Positions 12,501-24,090 of a DNA stretch of 60,000 nucleotides are shown here, piece by piece. Origin of the DNA: Lineus longissimus (lineage: Eukaryota > Nemertea > Pilidiophora > Heteronemertea > Lineidae). A model generated the notes under the pieces. That model was not told the origin of the DNA. It saw nothing but the letters and a program-made list of their open reading frames with translations, and did no database searches. How positions within the stretch are numbered: the stretch's first letter is position 1; each line of letters starts with the position of its first letter. The stretch is from contig NC_088308.1 in the NCBI RefSeq assembly GCF_910592395.1, forward strand, positions 3,598,001-3,658,000. The letters are read 5' to 3'. A program made the position numbers and the translations under genes.

Positions 12501-15500
12501 ATTACATTTTTTCCCCAGAAATATTGGATTAGGAGTGATGATCTATGTTTTCAAAACAGAACAGAAAGCATATGATGGAGGGAAATCTGCTCCCAAAGTG
12601 AGAAATTATTTCTATCAGATGAAATTTTAGTCAGAATTAGGCAGAATTTGAAAGGTTTTTCAACCAACAGAAAACGCTTTAAAACGCCTTTGGCTTTTGT
12701 AAGTAACAGCCAATGCAATACTTAGGCATGTTAGGTCTGCATAAGAAACTCTTGAACTCAGTGAAGGAGTTGAGTTGATTTTGCTTAAAATGTCCTTCAC
12801 ATACAGTACAAGGGCCTTTAGAGGTAGGTCAAGAGGAATACCACAGTGGATATAGTCTTGATAGTGAGTAGTGCTTCCCTTTAGAATGTCTTTTGCACTT
12901 TCATTGTTGTTCTAGACTGAGGGAAAAGACCACCAACTCTTTAAAATCCCCAAGAGTGAATTGCACAAAAAGGTCGGTTTGGCTGTTCCTCTTTTTCTTG
13001 CCTCATCAACAGAAGCAGGCAGCTGGCAGTAGTTCACCTACATCAACAATGAGTTCTGGAGCAGACAACTACTGCTTTTTCCAGGGCAAATGAAGATCTT
13101 AACAGCATCATAGTTGCAGTGATAACTTTAGATGTGGTACCACATCAAATAATTGTACCAGAGAAGTTGATCTAATTGTACGGCAATATACACTCACAAT
13201 TTCTCCAAAGATATTAGTATTTTTCTGTTTGTTCTCTCATCCATTTGATTCAGCAATTCATAAATGCTGACATGTGAAGGCCATGGACCACAAATACTTC
13301 ATGTAACCCTGATTGTGTTAGAAGTAAACTGATTATGATGGTATGTCGCATATTTGATAGTTTTGATCTCGGGTCATTGTGCACCTGATTGGTGCAAAAC
13401 AACAACACTGTGAACTGTGTCACATTCGTACAGTGCTATATAGACAAGAAGAACAGCGCAAAAGCCACATTTTTAGTTATTTAGAGTGGAAAGGTGCACA
13501 TTTTGATGCCACCAGTGTATAGCCAATACAAAACTGTGCCAGAGTGGTATTCCATGTATAACAAAAGAAAAAGATCAATTAACTCTTCTTCTGGCCTGTA
13601 TAGCACTGTACACTTGTAGGCAATGATAGTGAAACATTTCTCCACTCTCCGTGTATCATTTCCCACATAAGTACACTTGCACTTTTTTTCATCACATTTT
13701 ACAAATTGAATTACAACGTGACAGAATTCCAGAATAAAAGTGATTTTGATCTTTGTGGAAGTTACTGAGAGTGTGATTTACTGATCGCCTAACTAGGGCA
13801 AACTTCTTTTTTAAGAACCAGAAAGCACATTCGTTGTCATCTAATAATTGTTAGATGATATCATTGACCTCTTCATTGTCTCCATTCAGATATTCTCCCT
13901 TGAGGACTTTGAATAAACACCATTGATTGGCCAACATCAGAAAAAAATTCCAGATATCATATCTGCTTATGCTTCCGCATTGATAAACAATAACCAATGT
14001 ATACTAATTTGCGTGCATGGGTACAAAACCTGGTTGGAATGCTGGTTGTCCACCTCTGACAGCTATAGTCTACCATCTTGATGTACTAAGGGATTGCTTG
14101 GATAATCACATCCAGACATGATCTATCTCATTGACAAGATGGGTAGAGAATAAAGGGAAGTAATTAAAGATGGATAATTAGTCAGGGAGCATCTTATTGT
14201 AGTCATCAATGAGAACTCTACGCAGTCCAAGCCCTGAACGTCAGATGATTTGAAACCTTGTGGGGAAGGAATCACTGAAGTGCGGCGAAGTGGTGCTATG
14301 ACTTACTGGAACGGAAGGTGAAGGTGGGTGGCTAATTCTGGTGAAATCTAGATGGAATGCACAGCCTACTCTTTCCAATTACAGTAGAACCTCCCCTAGC
14401 AGACACCTCTCTATTAAGGACCATACTTAATAGAGATGATTTACTTGATGTGACCAATAGCTGACCCCGCAAGTGCACAAAGAGTGGCCATTGCTTTTCT
14501 TTTTGGTCCCGATGACAGAGGTGATTCTACACAGGCTAAGCAGTTGTGCAAAACAATTACTCAAACATCTATCACAGTTAAAATTCTACAAGATACTTGA
14601 TGCCAGATGCAACTCTGTAAAGAAGCTATGTTGGACAGCTTTGAGTTAGAAATCTAAAAATTCTTTGTTAGCATAAACTATTTGCTTCCCCATACCTGTA
14701 ACTGTAACATTACTTATAGTATCATTACCAGTAGCTGCAGCTGCAAGAAGGAAGGACACATAATTGTAACAACCAATCTGCCGCTGGCAGTTTTAATGAA
14801 ATAGACAGGGGCCATGTGCTCACCCTGTTGTCAATGACGGGAATAAGGTTACTTTTATGGTTTCAGAGAACTTGACCTCTGTGACTTGTGGACCACGGTC
14901 AAGAAAAATCTGCGCAATGGATGGGAATGGAAGTTTTTCATTCACAGAGTGGGCTAATTACACCAAGAGAGACTTTCAATATTACTCTGCTGAGGAATTC
15001 CGTGGGTAGGCTTTACGCAGTATCACCTCGAGATAAAGAAATACCATTCTATGGTTACAAAGTGGGAGGCAGTCGAGTCTTGCTGCTGGAGGGTGGATAA
15101 TGTCAGTTCCAGGGGCGTAATTGTAGGGAAAGATTCATGTCACTCACAGGTCTGATTTTTCAGACTGTTTATCGTTTGGCGATGACAGCTGGTGATAATC
15201 CCCAGACTGGTCAGCTAACCTTCTGCTGGAAACTGGAGATGCAGATCATGCAGCACGATGTGGACAACGAGGTGTTGAATTCTGATACTACTGGCATGAA
15301 GATAGATCATGGTGGTAGTACTCTTGCCATTGCATCAGAATGTCAGACCTCAATGGGCTATTGTTGCATGACATGATAATATGAAATAGAGAAACACTAA
15401 AAAACTATTTTCTCAATCAACCCAAATATGTAATTCCCTCACAGCGCTGAAAGTTTTTATCAACAGCGATCTATGAATAGTTGGGTTTATGATGTGGAAC

Positions 15501-17740
15501 GAGATAAAAAATACTTCTATAGACCTGATCAGAGGAACCATATGAGGTTTTCCTTTTTCGATTGGTCACAGACGGAAATAACAACATGCTTTGAACAGCT
15601 ATAAAGGCTGAGCTAATGCAGTTTTTAACCACATTCAGAACGAATTTCAATACACCATAAAAGCATCACGGCTGAGTTCTAGTCAACAAAACCATCTATT
15701 TTACCATGAGGGTAAAAGTAGACATGCTACATGATAATAATGTTTAAGATATCTTAGACATCTAGCGACTTCTTTGATGTCTTGAGTCAGCATAATATTA
15801 GCAACAAACCGACTTAACACGACATATCTTTGATATGCCAGATTAGGTCGAATTAGATGTCAGATACATGTATGTATGTTGCCGAGCTGAATTAGAGGCA
15901 AGGGGTAGAATACAGGTGCCAATTACTGTGGAAACCCTGCTTAGTGATGGTGGACAGCTCAGAGGGACAAATTATCTGCACTGTCGGAAAGGACATGACA
16001 ATTTGTCTGAATTGTTTCCTCAATAATTGCGGTTGATTTCGATTTCCAGCTTGTTGACCACTGTCTACAGTTGACCATAGAATTCTGATGAAGCCAAGTA
16101 TTACAACATTTTTCGTACCAGACAAATCACCTGGATAACCAAGCCAGCACCAACACACAAGGCTAAAAAATGACACACCTTCACAGGGCCGATCTATACC
16201 GAAACCTGATCACTTTAGCCCCTCCAAAACCCCACCACAATCATGTCACACACCTCTGCACCTCACTCAAATTAGGAAATTACCTATTACCACACCAGAA
16301 CTTCCATCTATGATTGGCAACACATGACCTGTAGAAGAAGAACCATACATTTGCTGTAACCATACCAGAACATGCACAAGGCCAATAAGCAATTAGTGAA
16401 AATGAGCGTCCTAGCACCGCAGCCCAAATTTGAGATCCCAGCTAAAAAGACTGTAGAAGGAGGAGTGTGGGAATTGCGGCTGCACTGCCACTATGACTGA
16501 TCCACTGCACAGGCAATGGGGTAGTTCTATTACAGAAAGGAAGTGGCTACCACCTATGGGTATGCAGAGACCAATTACACTTCCAAATAGCCATCCTCAG
16601 GCTGGAGATTTTCAAGGCCAATTGGAATTGACCATCCCAGTACAAAGAAGACTGTCAATGGACCCTTCTTTCCTGTAAGATAACAACAGTCAGAAAACCA
16701 TATGTGTACACTTTCTAATTCAACCAAGAACTGCCATCTGTGCAGGAACACACAGACCAGATGGTTGTATGATATCGTGTAAACAATTTTTTTACAAAAA
16801 CCAAAGCTGACTTTGAGTTACTTACAAAGTTCTACGAACTTTCTGAACACATTCCTAAACATCCATTTGGAGTATCCTTGAGGATTGCGAGGAGATTTCA
16901 CGCGTCTGTTCGACACATTCAAAGGTATCCTTAACTTCATTTCAAAGTCGAATATTCGTCAAAGTTTAAATCCAAAAGACCGGCATGCACCAAGAATATT
17001 CCATGTAACATTGTTCGCCGGCAAGCACTTGAGACATACTTCCACATTCAATGCACGACAAATTATGATGCGGAACACACAAAACGCACAGCTTGATTAC
17101 TAACAAATGTATCGCATGAATCTGAAATATTTCTAACGATAATAATACAAGGCCTTAAGTTCATGCGCTGTTGATATAAGAAACACTGCCAACTCATTGC
17201 AGGCAAGAAGGAGTATGCCGTCCCAGCAGGCCCATATAAAAGTCGCATAGTTTATCTCATACACAATAGATTTCTCCACGCCAATTATCAAACTCCCGCT
17301 AATTTCAAACAAGGAATGGGAGTAGACAAATGCGTGCAGCAGCGGACACATGTGAGTAGCATGCCAATGGTTTTTATGTCGCACCAAATGTCTCCCAGAC
17401 AAAAAACTTGTCAGTAGAGTGAATGTGATTTCAATCTGAGAACGAGAGCGGGTGATTCTTGTCTCTGGTTCATGTCATCAATTTGATTGTTTTGTATCAT
17501 TGTTTCTAGGAATACCAGACATAAAGACAACATATTTCATTGCTTTTCAGACAACAGGCAATGTGATATGCGTCGTCAAAATGCCAGCTCGTTCTCAGAT
17601 CAAAATCTGAATCTCTCAATCAACTTCCCTACTCTTCCTTTTTGAGACCAGTGATGATGAATAAGATTCAACTTACCTGCAATACAAGCCAATGACAGCC
17701 ACACCACCACAAGTGGCAATGCCGGCTCGGTTATTACCAT
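312..17740 (-). CDS. Membrane-anchored EGFR ligand, Spitz/TGF-alpha/neuregulin-like (7 coding exons, 261 aa)
   Basis: Spliced CDS, in transcript order: 17740-17677, 14740-14696, 9761-9575, 7831-7776, 5803-5701, 2329-2200, 512-312. All introns are GT-AG and every phase matches (1,1,2,1,2,0). Residues 1-22 form a signal peptide (VVVWLSLACIA core). N27-D-T and N32-V-T are N-glycosylation sequons, and residues 40-65 are a Ser/Thr/Pro stalk. One EGF domain spans C69-C109, with cysteines at 69, 79, 85, 98, 100 and 109 and the W-x-G-N-R-C ending typical of ErbB ligands. The transmembrane helix is about 129-150, and 152-261 is cytoplasmic, ending ETTV. The family is made as a membrane precursor in the secretory pathway and shed to activate EGFR/ErbB receptors. 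A TAG lies eight codons upstream in frame, which supports the ATG at 17740. Orthology (Spitz versus neuregulin versus TGF-alpha) is not resolved; ligand class is confident. Confidence 0.88.
650..1240. repeat. 54-bp minisatellite with decayed flanks
   Basis: Copies begin at 790, 844, 898 and 952, exactly 54 bp apart, and the first three are almost identical (start GGTCATTTGGGTGCATTCAT). Diverged copies can be followed on both sides to about 650 and 1,240. The unit is a multiple of three, so an 18-residue peptide repeat appears open on the plus strand. It lies in an intron of the opposite-strand gene and is not evidence for a protein. Confidence 0.9.
1630..1920. repeat. Degenerate tandem duplication, about 145 bp
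   Basis: Two blocks share CACCCCACCCCA..ATG, GAAGCC and CCTGGCAGCCATATTGG landmarks. The last landmark recurs 145 bp apart (CAGCCATATTGG at 1754 and 1899). The copies are clearly diverged. Confidence 0.7.
2200..2329 (-). CDS. EGFR-ligand coding exon 6: cytoplasmic tail, first part
   Basis: A 130-bp exon, phase 2 in and phase 0 out. It starts with the stop-transfer cluster R-W-R-K-K-Q-S-R and continues through MENLEFEASAEQLYRRPF to GYRRG. The acceptor is TTCTTCCAG and the donor GGG|GTAAAC. Phase arithmetic on both sides requires this exon between exons 5 and 7. Two tyrosines (in QLYRR and GYRRG) are possible phosphorylation or sorting sites, which is speculative. Confidence 0.82.
2330..5700 (-). 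other. EGFR-ligand intron 5
   Basis: A 3.4-kb phase-2 intron. It contains a copy of the dispersed repeat at 3,190-3,312. The rest is AT-rich with short ORFs only, and no other gene is supported. Confidence 0.6.
3190..3312. repeat. Dispersed repeat, copy A
   Basis: It shares GGCCATGTGCTCAC, TTGTCAATG, a GGTTAC core and a TTGACCT..TGAC..GGTCAAG tail, in the same order, with 14,810-14,926. Both copies lie in introns of the EGFR-ligand gene. The type (SINE or MITE remnant) is not determined. Confidence 0.65.
5701..5803 (-). CDS. EGFR-ligand coding exon 5: juxtamembrane and transmembrane helix
   Basis: A 103-bp exon, phase 1 in and phase 2 out. It encodes FYSTERMRTAN followed by the helix IAAGAAVAVVIVVVILISLY and VYIR. 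The start of the helix has the small, helix-breaking Ala/Gly pattern known from rhomboid-protease substrates. Basic residues lie both before the helix (R123, R125) and after it (R152). Confidence 0.88.
5804..7775 (-). other. EGFR-ligand intron 4
   Basis: A 2.0-kb phase-1 intron. Several overlapping short ORFs between 6,150 and 7,100 on both strands are not conserved-looking and lack domain features. I see nothing functional here beyond the splice sites. Confidence 0.6.
7776..7831 (-). CDS. EGFR-ligand coding exon 4: second half of EGF domain
   Basis: A 56-bp exon, phase 2 in and phase 1 out. It was found because the EGF half-domain in exon 3 needed C-x-C and G-x-R-C. It supplies N-C-P-E-E-W-K-G-N-R-C-Q-E, completing the six-cysteine fold, followed by a short juxtamembrane piece (AEIPFV). 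The acceptor is TTTTTCAG. The donor used is GTAAGT at 7775-7770; the nearby GTATGT would break the frame. Confidence 0.88.
7832..9574 (-). other. EGFR-ligand intron 3
   Basis: A 1.7-kb phase-2 intron that splits the EGF domain. No repeats or extra exons stand out. A CTGCAG/GTAATT pair near 8,850-8,866 resembles a mini-exon but meets stop codons in the frame required. Confidence 0.65.
9575..9761 (-). CDS. EGFR-ligand coding exon 3: stalk and first half of EGF domain
   Basis: A 187-bp exon, phase 1 in and phase 2 out. It encodes two adjacent cysteines (C38, C39), a Thr/Ser/Pro-rich stalk likely to carry O-glycans, and the first four EGF cysteines including the L-N-G-G-T-C core. The acceptor is TCTTTGCAG and the donor GCAA|GTAAGT. 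The intron that follows falls between EGF cysteines 4 and 5, just after C98; ErbB-ligand genes are known to split the EGF domain in this region. Confidence 0.87.
9762..14695 (-). other. EGFR-ligand intron 2
   Basis: A 4.9-kb phase-1 intron. It contains a truncated MITE end at 14,382 and a short perfect inverted repeat at 13,837-13,858 (TCATCTAA...TTAGATGA). The remaining sequence is AT-rich, and I see no supported gene in it. Confidence 0.65.
14382..14430. mobile_element. Truncated MITE end (CAGTAGAACC family)
   Basis: It starts TA-CAGTAGAACCTC and continues with CTCTCTATTAAGGAC, matching the terminal inverted repeat of the elements at 24,885 and 28,755. No matching right end follows, so this is a fragment. 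Confidence 0.6.
14696..14740 (-). CDS. EGFR-ligand coding exon 2: 45-bp glycosylation microexon
   Basis: This small exon carries phase 1 on both sides. It encodes A-A-T-G-N-D-T-I-S-N-V-T-V-T, so both N-glycosylation sequons of the protein sit here, directly after the signal peptide. The acceptor is CTTCTTGCAG and the donor ACAG|GTATGG. A symmetric 45-base exon can be skipped without a frame shift, so it may be a cassette exon. Confidence 0.75.
14741..17676 (-). other. EGFR-ligand intron 1
   Basis: A 2.9-kb phase-1 intron bounded by GTAAGT and TTCTTGCAG on the minus strand. It holds one copy of the dispersed repeat also seen at 3190 and several short chance ORFs. I see no coding exon or RNA gene in it. 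Confidence 0.7.
14810..14926. repeat. Dispersed repeat, copy B
   Basis: The partner of the copy at 3,190, in the same orientation and about 115 bp long, with numerous substitutions. It begins at the shared GGCCATGTGCTCAC. Confidence 0.65.
17677..17740 (-). CDS. EGFR-ligand coding exon 1: signal peptide
   Basis: This exon encodes 21 residues plus the first base of the next codon. They form a short N-region and a hydrophobic core (LPLVVVWLSLACIA), a standard secretory signal. The donor is GCAG|GTAAGT and the exon leaves in phase 1. An in-frame TAG at 17764-17762 precludes a longer N-terminus within this exon. Confidence 0.85.
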
Positions 17741-17821
17741 GACCTCCCAACCTCTCCGCTGCTATTTCCCGCTGATCCCCCAGCAACAATGATTAGGAGG
17801 ACGAACAACCTTCTTGAAGCC
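17741..17821 (-). other. 5' UTR part of EGFR-ligand exon 1
   Basis: Upstream of the ATG, a polypyrimidine/CAG acceptor (CTGTTTTCAG read on the minus strand) ends at 17822. This suggests the exon begins at 17821 and that at least one non-coding exon lies further up. A minus-strand in-frame TAG at 17764-17762 marks this part as untranslated. The true transcription start is not visible. Confidence 0.55.
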
Positions 17822-18431
17822 CTGAAAACAGTCAGATGAAGCTGAATTAGGAAAAAGTCGAATAAAGTAAAATCTTGAAAAGATGCCAAAACTTTCAGCT
17901 ATGGAAAAATGGATATTGAGTCGAGGGAATAGCTGTGGTAATCATGGTTGACAATTGGGTCTCTTAGGACCATCGGGACCTGCAAGGTGGAAAATGTACA
18001 AAATGTATGTTGACAGGATGTTTTTTGCATCACTGTCAGGAAGAGGTTGGGTCACTGTGCGCAAATTATGCCTGTCATTTCTGCCATCACCAATGATGGA
18101 TGCAACTATACCAGCTGTTCTGTGGACGTCGTCATCAACTTGAGGATCAAGATTTTGATGGCGCGCTGGATGCTGATGGTCATTTGTCAGAGTTTGAATT
18201 CAGATTACTCTACCAAATCATCGACTTTACTGGAACTCCGACCGTAGGATTTCCCCCTCTTCACCACAAAATGCCCCAGTAACTCAATTATCCTGAACAG
18301 CAATAAACTCTATCGGCTTTAACTCAATCAGCACTCCACCTGCTCTTTGAAATCCATTAATAGTCCTCGGGAGATTTGCACCGTATTTTGATTCGTTTTA
18401 TTCCCAACTATCACTCGTGATGGTCGATAAA

Positions 18432-18452
18432 TGATTGATTGATTGATTGATC
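18432..18452. repeat. (GATT)n simple repeat
   Basis: About five tandem ATTG units (ATGATTGATTGATTGATTGA). A second short run of the same motif is at 20,341-20,357. Confidence 0.85.
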
Positions 18453-20337
18453 GTAACGTGTTCATTCATTTTCCCAATGGTACACACACTTCACATAAAT
18501 CAATCGAGTTGCTTACGCGAGTACGCTGGGCGTACACACGTGTACTGGCGCCATAGGAGACAAGACCCTCCCTATTGCGTCCTATTCATATCTTATTGAA
18601 CTTATGTCCGGAGGAAGGAAATGTTCAATAGTTTGGTCAATCTGTACTTAACACTGAAGATTCTTGGGAAGATTTAGCACATCAACGGCCGATAGACAGG
18701 TGCAGAATCCATTGCTACAGGGTCATTTCAGCTCGGATACCAATTCGGTGCAATGGTTAGCATGCAAGCCCAAAAGGTGGCACAAGTGATAGTCTCAGTC
18801 TCAATAACTTTGATACTAGTTTTAAAGTAAAAGAAGATGTCAAAGTTTATGATGAGGTGGACCCATAATCCAATCTGATCACAATCCATATTGCAGTCAC
18901 ATCACAGCACAATCAGAGATCATGAAATACCACGGGACTTGTTCTTCATGACACAGACGTAGTACGTCAGGAATCTCTTCCAAGATTCCCCTAGTGCCCA
19001 ATATCTCAAAGTGCATTACAAATTCAGCAAGACCGATAGATGGTAATACTATTGGCAATCGTCCCTAGGAGACTTAGCCAAACTAAGCTTTATTTGCTGT
19101 CACTTCGATGTCAGCGCACTTTGCAATGAATTTTACCCAGCTCTGGAATGCCACAATTTCCCGACACATCCTTTATATTCGAGCATGATATTACTTCGTT
19201 ATGAAGCCAGTGGAGGAATGTGACATTACTTGCTATTCATGCATCATGGCGAATTGGTTATCTGTTTTGAATTTTTGCAATATTGGAACGAGCACTCGTC
19301 CTGCCGATGATAAGATTTTTAACAAGATATGAGGAATTGTGGGCTAAAGAATCTTTGATATCAAGAGGAACAGCTGAGATATTATTTTTAACAAAGACAT
19401 AGGAATCACTATTGATGGGAAGGGGTGAGTGAGAAATGGCTTTGGCTCTTTGACCACCATTAGGACTTTGAATCAGACCCATAATCGGCAGAAGTCAGAG
19501 AAAGTTTCCAGAATTTATAGGTGGTGCCACAGAGATGCCACTTCTTTCACACAATTTTTTATCTTCACACCACAATTAATGCTCAGAGAGCACTTTGATA
19601 TTCATGGAACATTCATGTTCTTCAAAATTGAGAGGTAGATTGACAAGACAGGTGTAGCGATATCAGAAACTTCGGTAAGTCTTTTTTCTGATGCTGTGAC
19701 TCAATCGACAGACTGAGAAAACTGGATACACAGTAGATGTCTGAGATGTTTATGATCACTGCAGCCTACCTATCTCATGGGAGATACACATGGTACCGGC
19801 AGCTTACTTTTTTGCGTTCAGGAATGAATGGAAATACCTCATGAATGAAGATCGTTTTCTAAGATTGCATCCAAACTTTCTATTCACTGGCAAAGAATCT
19901 GTTCATCAGTTGTGTGCAGCCTTGTGTGCATCAGTTGTGTGCAGAGGAAGGGGGTAGCCATCCCACTGTTGCATTCATGATCACGAGACTTCTATAGCGC
20001 TTAATCCAAAGCGGCTTTAATGCTCAAAGTGCTTCACATCATTACCCAAGCTATGGCCATGGCCAGCACATACAGGAAGCTCAACTCCCTGCATCTTTTC
20101 ATACCAGCGGTTTCCAATACACTTTGGCGTCGAGTTTTGAATGGGAAAACCGTGAATCTCAGCATCTATGTTCATTAGCTTCTTTTCAGTGACAGTGGAA
20201 ACTCCCACTGGAGGAAATGATGCAGCCTCACAACAACCAACACAGAGCAGACGATAATTTGGACCAATCCCCGAAGATGTCACAGAATCGTCAACAATAA
20301 TGACAACAAACACAAGGCATAGGTTGCAGACGACAGC

Positions 20338-20358
20338 TTATTGATTGATTGATTGATC
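20338..20358. repeat. (GATT)n simple repeat, second copy
   Basis: A run of TTGATTGATTGATTGATC with the same motif as at 18,432. Confidence 0.8.
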
Positions 20359-23300
20359 AGCATCCCCCTACATTGATATAACCTTATAAATGTGTTAGCG
20401 GCAAGATCCTCACAGGTTCGTCATGATTATTGCTGAAAGCATCCTAATGATTTTTTCCCTCTGAGACTTATGATAGACAATATACGCTGAACGCACTCCG
20501 AGTGGCAGGAACTGATACAAATATACTGTTGTGGTGCAACAACAAGTGCTTCAAATGATAATTTTCATCTGTAAATAACCTTGATTGTTGCACACAAGAA
20601 GTTACACCACATTCTGCAATGAATACAGTCATGTTTTCCCACTGAAACATCTGACAATATCAGAGCAGTAGCAAATTAAAATCAAGAATGGCATCTGACC
20701 GGGAGCATATGACACCATAACATACAGGCAAGTTTCTGTATCAAAGCAAAAATACCTTTGCGTAGATGCTACTTTACAAATTAATTGAAACAAGAGTTTG
20801 AATAATCTTTTGATCAAAAACAGGCTAAAAAACACCAACCAAATCACCTTAAATTTGAAAGAAATTTTGCTGGAGATTCCCCGCTTGAAGATTTAAATAA
20901 AAAGTGTCCGCCACCTAATAAGATAATGGCTGTGTTTTATCGGTAGATCACATCATTATCACCACCCTCGCTGAGACGTGCAGGTGAAACAATCAGGTCA
21001 ATTATAAACTAAAAGCATCTCCGACGATGAGGGAAAAAATCTGAGAGCATCTTCAACTAAGATATTGCACTTTAGGAGCCTAAGGTAACATAGTATGTTG
21101 TTCTTTTCGCTGGTATAGACACATATTTCAAAATCAAAGAAGACTTTGTGACAAAAATGAGTGCAAGATGTAAAAGAATAATGAACAGACAACATGGCCA
21201 TGCAAAATAAAAGAGATTGTATCAAGCAGAACAGTTGGGAGGGTTGCTGATTGCTAGACGGGAGTTAGATATACTGACCAAGACAAACAAGGCATAGCAG
21301 CAGAAAATAGTGTGACAAAAACAGTAGGGCTTGGGGATTGACAAGTTGCTGTCTTTAATTGAGAGGTCTCCTGATGAGAGGTCAAATTAACCAATGTTGG
21401 CCTACCTTACTCAGACATGCATCCGATCGCCTCTGCAGCGTGGAAATAAAATGTCTACCCAACAACCCCCAACTCAAATATCATATTCAGGAATTTAATC
21501 GATGTCAAACTCTGGAGAGAAATCTTGAAACATGAATGAACGTGTTTGTCATGGAAATCAAAATAAACTGAAATTGAGCCAAGGGAATAAAAATAACTCA
21601 AAAGACTGAAAGTATTCAAAGAAACTTGAAATTCTTCAAAAAGAATGCAAATCGTGGTCTGCTTCCGTACCTTCTGGGCGAAATCATTGTTTGGGTAAGA
21701 GTATGAGTTATTCTTGAGCAACCGTGAAGATGTGGACGCTGATATTTTTAGATTCTCATATAATCTTGGCAACAAATCATCAAAGCAGCATAAAAGCACA
21801 ACAAACAGAAGCGAGGGAGAAAGAAATCATCATGCATGACGCGTGCAGACACTGTGGAAATTACCTGGGAAAATTTCATGGCTGTGCTGCGTTGTCACAA
21901 ATGTGGGAACTTCGCGTGCTGAAAATGGAAAGCTCGACATTATTCATTCATAACTATGTGGGTAGGGGATCAATGAGGCTACTATCGGAGTCACTCAGGG
22001 AGTGCACCGTGCTAGTCCATCAGCTATGTGTTATTGCCATCAATTGGATCTGGTAACAAGCGTTCATGACAACTAGGTTGGCCATGATTGCATGTGCAAT
22101 TTGTGCACATTTCTGCACAATATATTGGTTAAACGAGATGAAATGGAACTAATAACCTTGGTTGGACATGTACATGCATTACTACTAATTAGGATATAAT
22201 CTCCACAATACTTATGTGAATTCGTGCTGAAATTGCGCTGTATTTCAGGTAGGAATTTGTATTCTGAATGGCAATGTTTTAAAGCTGCAATTAGGCTAAT
22301 GAAAAATATTGTATTATTTCTGCCCATGTCACCCTCTCCTCACATTATAAATGTTGTGGTAACCAGCTGAATTACTCCCGATAAATGAAATTGTGAACTA
22401 TTCCAGTCAAAGGAGAAGACTACCATTGGCTGAAATAAGAGGCCATGCAAGGAAACAGCGCTAAACATTGTGCAGATGAATTGAATATTCCAGCCTCACC
22501 ACTCTGATCAGAGAAGTAATTTGACTCCTGTGTGGATCAGGTGAAGAAAGCTGCAGGTTCGTGGTTGGAAGGAGAAGTGTGGAGCAATACTTTTCAAGAT
22601 ACAATCATGAAGCGTGGGAGAAATTCTCGGGCAAATATTTGAGCGTACAGAAAATGTATCGTAATTACAGTAAGTTCTGGTACAGGTTGAAATAAAAGAG
22701 TAAAAGAATCCTCTTACCATGCTGAAGATGTTCACGATAAAGTCGGCAGACCCCAACCTAAGAGCTTTTGCTTTCTCTGAACTAGCTCAGCACATTGTGA
22801 AATGACTAGTATAGATAGTATCAGCTGTAAATGCTGATCAGTTGAGAAAGGCAAAATGGCAAAAAGTTACAAGTTGGAAAGAGTCACTCTCAAACCATGC
22901 AACCATCATCTCAGCAGATTGTGAAATACATAGCTAAAGATACTATCAACTGCAATACTGATCACGCTGATTCAGTAAGACAAATTGGCAACAGGTTTTT
23001 TTTCTGTTGCATTGAAACACAATCAATATATTTACACTTACGACACATGTTAGGACAATACCGGTGAATCTAAATGAAGAGGCTCTTGAGATATCGGATT
23101 GATGTTACAATGAGAATGTCATGCACTGAGTTGGTGGTCCAGCACATGTCAAAATAACAAACCATTCCAGGCATCAGCCAGAAATCATCCACACAGCAGA
23201 GACCTGAGTGCCATTTCTGCCGTCAAACTGAAACGTTATCAAGAGGAGCAAAATGGAAATCCTCCAAAACTTGGAAATGTCACATCCCAACTTTTATGGC

Positions 23301-23724
23301 AAAGCTATATTTACCTACACTCCCAATCCCAGAGACAATCCAAACACTGCGCATCATGAGAAAATCCACAAAGCCAATGGATGATTGCACACAACTTTGT
23401 GTATTTCCGTAGTATTTCCCAATCACATGAGAATTTTTCCAATCGATGATGCCGACATTGGGAGTATTAACGCCCAAGGCAAATCCTATTGATCAAATCA
23501 TAAAGTGCACCATGTATTTTGTTCCAATATCTCAATATTCCATGCATCAGCATACCTTTTTCTATAAATAATCTTGGCAAAAATGTGGCTGATATTTATT
23601 TATTCACTTTCTGCATCTGTTGTATAGCAAACAGAATGGAAACAAATGTAAATTTTCAGATCTGACTTGATGCCAAATGATCCTTATGAAGACATTTTGG
23701 GAAATGCTTTAGTCTTGTTAATTT

Positions 23725-24090
23725 GACAGACAGATGAAACAGTGGTGTCACAATCTCAAGACGAAAACAGTCATGTTACAATCTTGAGACTAAACAGTCA
23801 TGTAACAATCTTGAGACTAAACAGTCATGTCACAATCTCAAGACGAAACAGTCATGTCACAACCTCGCTTCAGTTAGAACAGGAAAAAGAAAACCAATTA
23901 CTGAATACAAGCACAACATGACAGACAGATGAAACAGTGGTGTCACAATCTCGAGACGAAAACAGTCATGTAACAATCTTGAGACTAAACAGTCATGTCA
24001 CAATCTCAAGACGAAACAGTCATGTCACAATCTTGCTTCAGTTAGAACAGGAAAAAGAAAACCAATTACTGAATACAAGCACAACATGAA
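23725..24090. repeat. Nested tandem repeat: 27-bp units inside a 195-bp duplication
   Basis: 27-bp units starting ACAGTCATGT.ACAATCT begin at 23767, 23794, 23821 and 23848, and again at 23962, 23989 and 24016. Each series is preceded by a variant ACAGTGGTGTCACAATCT (23739 and 23934) and followed by the same tail (CTTCAGTTAGAACAGG...). The whole block is duplicated 195 bp apart, and the second block has one 27-bp unit fewer. Confidence 0.92.

Noticed and set aside
23725-24090. Regularly spaced 27-bp repeats, CRISPR-like at first sight
   Set aside because: The units are directly tandem without unique spacers, and this is animal DNA.
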